Assembly: GCA_002781265.1 (NCBI GenBank)
Contig: PETS01000015.1
Location: 1-6,994 of the forward strand
Direction of reading: 5' to 3'
DNA: 6,994 nucleotides
DNA from: Candidatus Falkowbacteria bacterium CG02_land_8_20_14_3_00_36_14
GTDB lineage: Bacteria; Patescibacteriota; Patescibacteriia; Patescibacteriales; UM-FILTER-36-11
Shown piece after piece: positions 1 to 3,965 of the stretch; within the stretch, counting starts at the first letter, position 1; each line of letters opens with the position of its first letter. The notes under the pieces were generated by a model, which ran no database searches, was not told where the DNA came from, and saw nothing but the letters and a program-made list of their open reading frames with translations. Made by a program: the position numbers and the translations under genes.

Positions 1-96
1 GGATTGGCTAACGCCAGAACTGGTTATATTAATAAGGAAATTGCCAGTGGCGAAATTTACAGTTTTAAAGGAGGAAAAATAATTTTAAAGAATTAG
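1..96 (+). CDS. C-terminal end of an unrecognised protein (partial)
   Basis: Frame 1 is open from the window edge to a TAG at 94-96 and gives 31 residues ending in GGKIILKN. The reading frame is credible because a strong rho-independent terminator begins 11 bp after the stop. The fragment contains no catalytic motif that I can recognise, and most of the gene lies outside the window, so no function is proposed. An alternating pattern of hydrophobic and polar residues near the end would suit a terminal beta strand, but that is weak. Confidence 0.6.
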   Translation, partial: GLANARTGYINKEIASGEIYSFKGGKIILKN

Positions 97-107
97 CATT
101 TAATACC

Positions 108-143
108 AAGTCGGTTGGGCGCTAAAGCCTAACCGACTTTTTT
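108..143 (+). terminator. Rho-independent terminator of the leftmost gene
   Basis: A 13-bp stem (AAGTCGGTTGGGC pairing with GCCTAACCGACTT, one G-U pair) closes a six-base loop and runs into a T tract. It lies directly behind the stop codon at 96 and faces rightward. On the opposite strand the hairpin is not followed by a good U tract, so it acts mainly on the plus strand. Confidence 0.9.
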
Positions 144-320
144 AATACAACAAAAAACCACTCTCGGAGAATGTGAATGGTTCATCTATTAAAAGAACTT
201 CTGGCCCATAAACCAATGCACGCATAATTAAAACTCGCTGTTTCATTCCTCCTAACAACTGATGCGGAAACATTTCGCTACAACCTTCAAGACCAATTAT
301 ATTATCAAAAAAAGGGTCTA
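142..320 (-). pseudogene. Decayed fragment of an ABC-transporter ATPase (NitT/TauT-like)
   Basis: Read on the minus strand, an open frame ending at a TAA (144-142) contains FPHQLLGGMKQRV, a conserved RALVYGPEV stretch and VLLIDEPF. These are the ABC signature motif (normally LSGG, here LLGG) and the Walker B motif of an ATP-binding cassette protein. The PHQL-GGMKQR wording is typical of nitrate/taurine/sulfonate-type importers. The Walker A region is absent. The D-loop after Walker B, expected as GALD, reads TFSE, and the frame stops soon afterwards without the H-loop. The frame is open upstream to an in-frame stop at 376-378 but is not ABC-like beyond about 320. I read this as a broken remnant of roughly 55 to 60 codons and not as a functional gene. 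Its stop codon falls in the T tract of the neighbouring terminator. Confidence 0.75.
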
Positions 321-405
321 TGCAATGACTGTAGCGATGACTGTGGAGGATCGTGTGAATCCCCCAGTAGAAAGCTTAAGAAGTGAGTAAAAACATCTTC
401 TTCGC

Positions 406-440
406 GCCCCTGTATGAAAACATACAGGGGCTTTTATTAT
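406..440 (+). terminator. Orphan rho-independent terminator
   Basis: A perfect 11-bp stem (GCCCCTGTATG with CATACAGGGGC) with an AAAA loop is followed by TTTTATTATTATT. It faces rightward, yet no convincing plus-strand gene ends just upstream. Only a short frame ending with TAA at 388-390 does so. It may be left over from a deleted gene, or it may insulate the protease gene that starts at 488. Confidence 0.8.
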
Positions 441-487
441 TATTAAATTATTGCTACTATGATAGTATAAATAATAAAAATTAGCCT

Positions 488-1156
488 ATGAAAATTAACA
501 TTTTTTTATTTGAGGTTAAAAAGGATATTTCTGAAAAAAATAGAAGATTGTTTAAAAGAATAGTGTTTAAACATGCAAAAATTGCAGCTAAAAAATTAAA
601 CATAGATTTGATAAATATAGTTATTTATCCTAAGCGTGATTTAACTATCCCCAAAGTTGGCTCAGGTGGATTTGCTCCCAATAGCGAGTGGATAAGATTG
701 GCAATCGACCCATTTCGCAAAGAAGAAGATATTGAATATATAATAAAAAATATTATTCCATTAAGCGTTTATCATGAAATGAATCATGTAGCCAGGTGGA
801 GTAAGCCTGGTTATGGGAGTTCTTTATTGGACGCTATAATTTCAGAAGGCTTAGCGATTGTTTTTGCTGAAGAAAATTGGGATTTATTTAAAGCTCCTTG
901 GGCAAAATATGAGCAAGGAGAAATAAAAAAATATTTTGAATTTTTAAATAAAAGAAACAAAGATCAAGACAAAAATTATAATCATGCCGAGTGGTTCTTC
1001 GGCAAAGGTAAGCCGAATTGGTTGGGATATAAACTCGGATCATTTATAATTCGTGTTGTTAAAAATAAAAATCCAAATATTAATTTATTGGAATTAGTGC
1101 ATATGGACTCAAAGAAAATTATAAAGTTGAGTGATATGAATATAATTATACACTAA
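488..1156 (+). CDS. DUF2268-like zinc metalloprotease, predicted
   Basis: The 222-residue product carries a gluzincin-type zinc site: YHEMNH at residues 95-100 supplies the HExxH helix (ligands H96 and H100, catalytic E97). SEGLA at 119-123 supplies a third ligand, E120, about 20 residues later. The sequence NWLGYKLGSFIIR near residue 178 matches the conserved G-Y-x-x-G segment after the active site in DUF2268 (YjaZ-like) putative Zn-dependent proteases. There is no signal peptide or membrane segment, so a cytoplasmic enzyme is likely; its substrate is unknown. The ATG at 488 is the first start in the frame, but no Shine-Dalgarno precedes it (AAATTAGCCT lies before the ATG). The upstream DNA is AT-rich with TATAAA- and TATGAT-like hexamers (466-471, 458-463) but no good -35 box. 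The gene stands alone, between an orphan terminator and a palindrome-rich gap. The family assignment rests on motifs only. Confidence 0.8.
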   Translation: MKINIFLFEVKKDISEKNRRLFKRIVFKHAKIAAKKLNIDLINIVIYPKRDLTIPKVGSGGFAPNSEWIRLAIDPFRKEEDIEYIIKNIIPLSVYHEMNHVARWSKPGYGSSLLDAIISEGLAIVFAEENWDLFKAPWAKYEQGEIKKYFEFLNKRNKDQDKNYNHAEWFFGKGKPNWLGYKLGSFIIRVVKNKNPNINLLELVHMDSKKIIKLSDMNIIIH

Positions 1157-1167
1157 TAAGTAAATTA

Positions 1168-1276
1168 CCACAGCTTACGCCATGTGGCACTAGACTATAT
1201 ACGCTACGCGTACAAATTTTTGGAAAAATTTGTACCGGCTACATCTACGGGCTTACGCCCATAGATTTACGTAAGT
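1168..1276. repeat. Cluster of small palindromes sharing the core GCTTACGCC
   Basis: Three hairpins follow one another in the gap between the protease and pilin genes. CCACA/TGTGG (1168-1187) encloses GCTTACGCC. GTACAAATTTTT pairs perfectly with AAAAATTTGTAC (1210-1235, two-base loop). ATCTA-GGGC pairs with GCCC-TAGAT (1243-1266), again containing GCTTACGCC. A TTACGTAA palindrome follows at about 1268-1275. The second hairpin lacks a downstream T run, so this is not a classical terminator. The repeated core suggests a short interspersed palindromic element, but only one cluster is visible here. Confidence 0.6.
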
Positions 1277-1312
1277 TTATTAAAACCGCCAAAAGTGTGT
1301 ATCTAAAACATG

Positions 1313-1428
1313 GCAACAATTTGAGAAAAGGCAGGAATATTAGTTTTGGACATTCAAATCCGATGTCCAAAACTAAGATAAAATATGTTTATAATTAGCA
1401 ACAATTTAAGAAAAAAGGCGGAAATATT
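1313..1428 (+). repeat. Degenerate direct repeat: copy of the pilin 5' end upstream of the gene
   Basis: The stretch 1313-1341 (starting GCAACAATTTGAGAAAA) closely matches 1398-1428 (starting GCAACAATTTAAGAAAA), which encodes residues 5-15 of the pilin. The copies differ by three substitutions and a two-base indel. The upstream copy also has an ATG at 1310-1312, but lacks about 11 bases after it, so its frame stops after MATI. The copies flank the hairpin at 1340-1376. Confidence 0.7.
1340..1376 (+). repeat. Perfect 14-bp hairpin just ahead of the pilin start codon
   Basis: TTAGTTTTGGACAT (1340-1353) pairs perfectly with ATGTCCAAAACTAA (1363-1376) around a nine-base loop. It ends 8 bp before the ATG at 1385. 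In RNA it would sit in the 5' UTR where a ribosome binding site is expected, and no Shine-Dalgarno is seen there. It could be a small mobile palindrome, an operator or an mRNA structure; the sequence does not decide. Confidence 0.75.
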
Positions 1429-1846
1429 GATAAAAAATCACAATGGAGTGGCTTTATTAATGACCATGTTGATAATGGCGTCATTTTTGGTAGTGGTCTT
1501 AATGGCTGCTGATATTATAACATCCGGCATTACCATGGCTAAGACCCAGACCTTTTCCACTCGCGCTTTTTTCGCGGCCGAAGCCGGCGCGGAAAGGGCG
1601 CTGTGGGAAGTGAGAAAAAATAATTTTGCTTTTGAACGTGCCGATGCCACTCCGTGCGTTGCCCCTTCGGACTATATTGAATTTATTACCAACGCACCCG
1701 CTGTTTGCAATGCGGCTTTACAAGAATACATTTTATCAAACAATGCCAAGTATAGCGTTATCTATTATACTTCCGGATCGTCGACAACTTTCCAGTCCAT
1801 CGGCGATTTCAGCGATACCCGCCGAGTCGTGGAGGTCAGTTTTTAA
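1385..1846 (+). CDS. PilX-like type IV pilin/pseudopilin assembly protein
   Basis: The 153-residue product has a short basic leader (residues 1-20), then GVALLMTMLIMASFLVV, a single hydrophobic helix at about 21-45. It continues with a helix containing AFFAAEAGAERAL (61-73), the A-A-E-A-G hallmark of PilX-N-terminal-type minor pilins. A processing site between G21 and V22 is plausible by family analogy; as in many PilX-like proteins, the +5 glutamate of major pilins is missing. The C-terminal part is a small, strand-rich domain with two cysteines (GDFSDTRRVVEVSF at the end). The protein would be anchored in the cytoplasmic membrane and enter a type IV pilus or related filament, probably as a priming or minor subunit. 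No pilus-assembly gene is a neighbour. The coding sequence is richer in G+C than the DNA on either side. The first ATG is used because the duplicated upstream segment is out of frame; the start lacks a clear ribosome binding site. Confidence 0.8.
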   Translation: MFIISNNLRKKAEILIKNHNGVALLMTMLIMASFLVVVLMAADIITSGITMAKTQTFSTRAFFAAEAGAERALWEVRKNNFAFERADATPCVAPSDYIEFITNAPAVCNAALQEYILSNNAKYSVIYYTSGSSTTFQSIGDFSDTRRVVEVSF

Positions 1847-1895
1847 ATTTTAAATTGAATTATGAAGCATGAATTATGCTTTAATAATTACTTTA

Positions 1896-1980
1896 CCCCC
1901 ACACCTTAAATGTCCCGCGTTCTTGGCGCAGGGTTGTCGCTTGCCGCAGGGTATAACGCCCTGCGGTCAAGGGGTGGGGG
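1896..1980. repeat. GC-rich compound palindrome downstream of the pilin gene
   Basis: Outer arms CCCCCACACCTT (1896-1907) and AAGGGGTGGGGG (1969-1980) pair with one mismatch. Inside lies a perfect 8-bp hairpin, CCGCAGGG with CCCTGCGG (1944-1966), and a near-repeat of its arm (TTGGCGCAGGG at 1923-1933, TTGCCGCAGGG at 1941-1951). The 85 bp stand out as GC-rich in AT-rich surroundings. It is followed by TTTACT, not a long T run, so terminator activity is possible but not its only reading. The 48 bp before it hold a small hairpin (AAGCAT/ATGCTT near 1866-1882). Confidence 0.6.
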
Positions 1981-2043
1981 TTTACTCCAATGAATATTGT
2001 TTTTGGCTTCACCTTTGATATAGATATAAATTTTAAAAACAAT

Positions 2044-2077
2044 AAAAAAAGGGAGGTAGTAATAAAACTACACTCCC
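2044..2077 (-). terminator. Rho-independent terminator of the hydrolase/phosphatase unit
   Basis: On the minus strand GGGAG-(T)-GTAGT pairs with ACTACCTCCC (ten pairs, one bulged base, six-base loop), followed by seven T residues and a further T-rich stretch. It lies about 78 bp behind the stop codon of the gene ending at 2155 and just after the tRNA-like remnant, so a read-through transcript would carry both. Confidence 0.88.
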
Positions 2078-2088
2078 GTTGTAAGCAT

Positions 2089-2148
2089 TGGCAGGAAGGG
2101 AAGGATTTTAACCTTCAACCCTGTTTTTGGAGAACAGGCACTCTGCTA
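2089..2148 (-). pseudogene. 3' half of a tRNA-Trp(CCA), 5' half missing
   Basis: On the minus strand a 5-bp anticodon stem (CTGTT/AACAG, 2137-2121) closes the loop CTCCAAA, giving anticodon CCA (2130-2128), tryptophan. A four-base variable loop follows, then a 5-bp T stem (GAAGG/CCTTC, 2116-2100), the acceptor 3' strand CCTTCCT (2099-2093), a G discriminator as in bacterial tRNA-Trp, and an encoded CCA (2091-2089). The matching 5' acceptor strand AGGAAGG is absent; the DNA there is the end of the upstream coding sequence. The D arm is reduced to GTTAGCAGAGTG with no D loop or GG pair. The T loop reads TTAAAAT, so the invariant C56 is lost. A functional tRNA is unlikely. The pattern fits a tRNA truncated by recombination or the tRNA-derived end of an integrated element. 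Confidence 0.7.
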
Positions 2149-2154
2149 ACTTGT

Positions 2155-3069
2155 TTATTTTACTTTTTCCCCAACGACAAATACTTTTTCGCCTTTTTTA
2201 ATTAACCTTGGATGCGAAACAGACAATAAAATGCCTTTAAAAGGTGAAAATATTTTTATTTTTTCATTGGTTTCTAAAGCCAACATAAACCCGATTAAAT
2301 CATTTTTTTGCACATTTGACATTATATTTTTTTCTGGAAAAAAATAACCTTCTGCTATGCTTCTAAACATTTGTCTCTCAAAATGTTCTATTTCAGTTTT
2401 TGTTATTTTTCTTTTGGCAATAGGAATAATTCCCATTTCGGCAAAGATATTTAGAAAACCGTGTAAAAATTTTTGTATATTTTTTCCAGAAAGGAAGTAA
2501 TTTGGTGGCAGTTCTATGCCAAACGCCGGCAAATTATTTGTGATAGCTAATGAGCAAATTGACCCAGCTTTACCTATCTCTGTTTTCTTACTGTCTAGAT
2601 TCCATATAATTTCCGGCTGGAAAAGATTTAATAATTTTTCCGACACCTCTCTTATTTCTTGGCCACCTTCTGATAATAGAACCCCCACAATTGGCGAAAT
2701 TTGGTTTGGAAACGTATGTATATCTATAATAAGATTATGAGTCATGGCTATTTCGGCAATTAATTTGGCAATCATAGTTGTGTGTGTTTTATTTCCCAGA
2801 TTACCAAATTCTCTATTTAGGTCTTTGTTATCAATTGGGTTAAGCCTTGATTTAATAGCAATGGCTTCAGTATTGGCGATAGGAATTAAAGTTATTGTTC
2901 CCGAGATTTTTAAATGATTTAATTTATCCATTAACAGTGATAATACAAGAGGACCGCTGTCCTCATCTCCGTGAATACCGCTAATAATAAAAATGCGGGG
3001 TGTTCCATTTCCATATTGAATAACCGGAATTTTTAAAGTTCTATTTAAAGACAAAGAAAACTTTTTCAT
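2155..3069 (-). CDS. Succinylglutamate desuccinylase/aspartoacylase-family zinc hydrolase
   Basis: The 304-residue product has the metal site of the M14-like AstE/AspA family. GIHGDEDSGP (31-40) gives the H33 and E36 zinc ligands. DLNREFGN (83-90) is the substrate-binding N-R segment. DIHT (116-119) gives the third ligand, H118. GIELPP (184-189) carries the likely catalytic E186. A C-terminal beta domain follows (IFSPFKGILLSVSHPRLIKKGE), as in aspartoacylases. Such enzymes cleave N-acyl or amide bonds of small acylated amino acids; many bacterial members are of unknown specificity, and no arginine-succinyltransferase gene is present to argue for AstE. The start at 3069 is supported by a strong GGAGG site (3078-3074) four bases ahead. 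It follows the phosphatase gene by 39 bp and is probably co-transcribed with it. The stop codon lies a few bases from the tRNA-Trp remnant. Confidence 0.85.
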   Translation of the reverse strand: MKKFSLSLNRTLKIPVIQYGNGTPRIFIISGIHGDEDSGPLVLSLLMDKLNHLKISGTITLIPIANTEAIAIKSRLNPIDNKDLNREFGNLGNKTHTTMIAKLIAEIAMTHNLIIDIHTFPNQISPIVGVLLSEGGQEIREVSEKLLNLFQPEIIWNLDSKKTEIGKAGSICSLAITNNLPAFGIELPPNYFLSGKNIQKFLHGFLNIFAEMGIIPIAKRKITKTEIEHFERQMFRSIAEGYFFPEKNIMSNVQKNDLIGFMLALETNEKIKIFSPFKGILLSVSHPRLIKKGEKVFVVGEKVK

Positions 3070-3108
3070 ATACCCTCCTTTGATTCAATTTTAATGTTCA
3101 AAATTATC

Positions 3109-3804
3109 TTACTTTGAAATAATTTTATTAATTGTTGCGCGGGTTTTTAATTTTGCAAATTTTGATAACTTTCCGTCCGTCATAAAACCACATAAATATT
3201 TATTTCTATCAGTTTTTTTTAACCCTTTATAAGTAATTATCCTTTTACCTCCTTTATTTTTTATATATATCTCAATCACCCTCATAATAAAATCATGAGT
3301 GACAAATAATATTTTCTTATTTCTTATTTTTAATATTTTTTTAAATATTTTATTTATACGATTATAGGATACGGTATTTACTGGTTCACAAGTTTTATCA
3401 TCAATTTTCGCCATCGCTTTCAATACATTATTGTTAAGGTATTTGGGATTAAAATTTTTATTTTTTGGATAAATTTTATCTAAATTAAAATATATTTCCT
3501 TAAGTTCATAAATAATTTTGATATCAATTTCTTTTTTTAGCTTTTGATGTATAAATTGTTTAATCAATTTAGATGTTTCTAGACAACGTTTTGAAGAGCT
3601 TGTATAAATTATATCCAATTTATCAAACGGAATTATTTTTGAAATTTTTTTAATTAGTTTTATTGTATAAATTTTATCTATCGGGGGATTTAATTTTTCT
3701 ATTGCTAAATCAGCCAAAATTTGAAAGGGCATTTTATTATGACTTTTATAAGGTAATAATAATTTTCCATGACGAATAAAAAATAAAGAATAATCTTTTT
3801 GCAT
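3109..3804 (-). CDS. Histidine phosphatase (phosphoglycerate-mutase-like) superfamily protein
   Basis: The 231-residue product has the catalytic RHG motif near its N terminus (FFIRHGK, R11-H12-G13, H12 the phospho-acceptor). It also has an arginine in the conserved YTSSSKRCLET segment (R73), an acidic residue in YELKEI (about E103) and the second histidine in FVTHDFIMR (H170). This is the order expected for branch-1 histidine phosphatases. The middle and C-terminal parts are extremely rich in lysine, isoleucine and asparagine, in line with the very AT-rich DNA. The substrate cannot be read from the sequence; there is no reason to call it a phosphoglycerate mutase. The ATG at 3804 is the first start and keeps the RHG motif at its usual distance, but no Shine-Dalgarno precedes it. 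It is the first gene of a probable two-gene unit with the zinc hydrolase. Confidence 0.8.
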   Translation of the reverse strand: MQKDYSLFFIRHGKLLLPYKSHNKMPFQILADLAIEKLNPPIDKIYTIKLIKKISKIIPFDKLDIIYTSSSKRCLETSKLIKQFIHQKLKKEIDIKIIYELKEIYFNLDKIYPKNKNFNPKYLNNNVLKAMAKIDDKTCEPVNTVSYNRINKIFKKILKIRNKKILFVTHDFIMRVIEIYIKNKGGKRIITYKGLKKTDRNKYLCGFMTDGKLSKFAKLKTRATINKIISK

Positions 3805-3918
3805 ATATGTTTAATTTAAGCGCCTAACGCACCATTTTGCGCGAGATGCCGAAAATGATAAATTTATTTTAATTTTTCCCACCTTTTAAATTAATTGATG
3901 TTATTATTTAAAAATTAA

Positions 3919-3958
3919 GAAAAAATAGGGTGGAAATGAAATTTTGGTATTCCACCCT
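3919..3958 (-). terminator. Rho-independent terminator of the large dikinase-like gene (possibly bidirectional)
   Basis: AGGGTGGAA (3927-3935) pairs perfectly with TTCCACCCT (3950-3958) around a 14-base loop. On the minus strand it is followed by A and six T residues, and it begins 8 bp after the stop codon at 3966. On the plus strand it is followed by TTTTGATTTTATTTTA, so it could also stop converging transcripts. The rest of the gap to 3804 is AT-rich, with a short GC-rich patch around 3822-3851 that I cannot assign. Confidence 0.85.
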
Positions 3959-3965
3959 TTTGATT

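Noticed and set aside
325..390. Short plus-strand frame (21 codons, longer with an upstream ATG at 262) ending 16 bp before a terminator
   Set aside because: Its position is suggestive of a gene tail, but there is no ribosome binding site or recognisable motif, and it overlaps the ABC remnant on the other strand.
1438..1853. Frames antisense to, or shifted within, the pilin gene
   Set aside because: They are shadows of a gene with clear pilin features and show no independent motifs.
2089..2148. A functional tRNA-Trp gene
   Set aside because: The 5' acceptor strand and D arm are missing, and the invariant C56 of the T loop is replaced by A.
1990..2205. Plus-strand frame of 71 codons
   Set aside because: It crosses the minus-strand terminator, the tRNA-Trp remnant and the end of the hydrolase gene; its composition is that of non-coding DNA.
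3815..3850. GCGCCTAACGC, resembling one end of an integron attC site (RYYYAAC)
   Set aside because: No matching GTTRRRY end or attC-like palindrome lies within the expected distance, and no cassette structure is seen.
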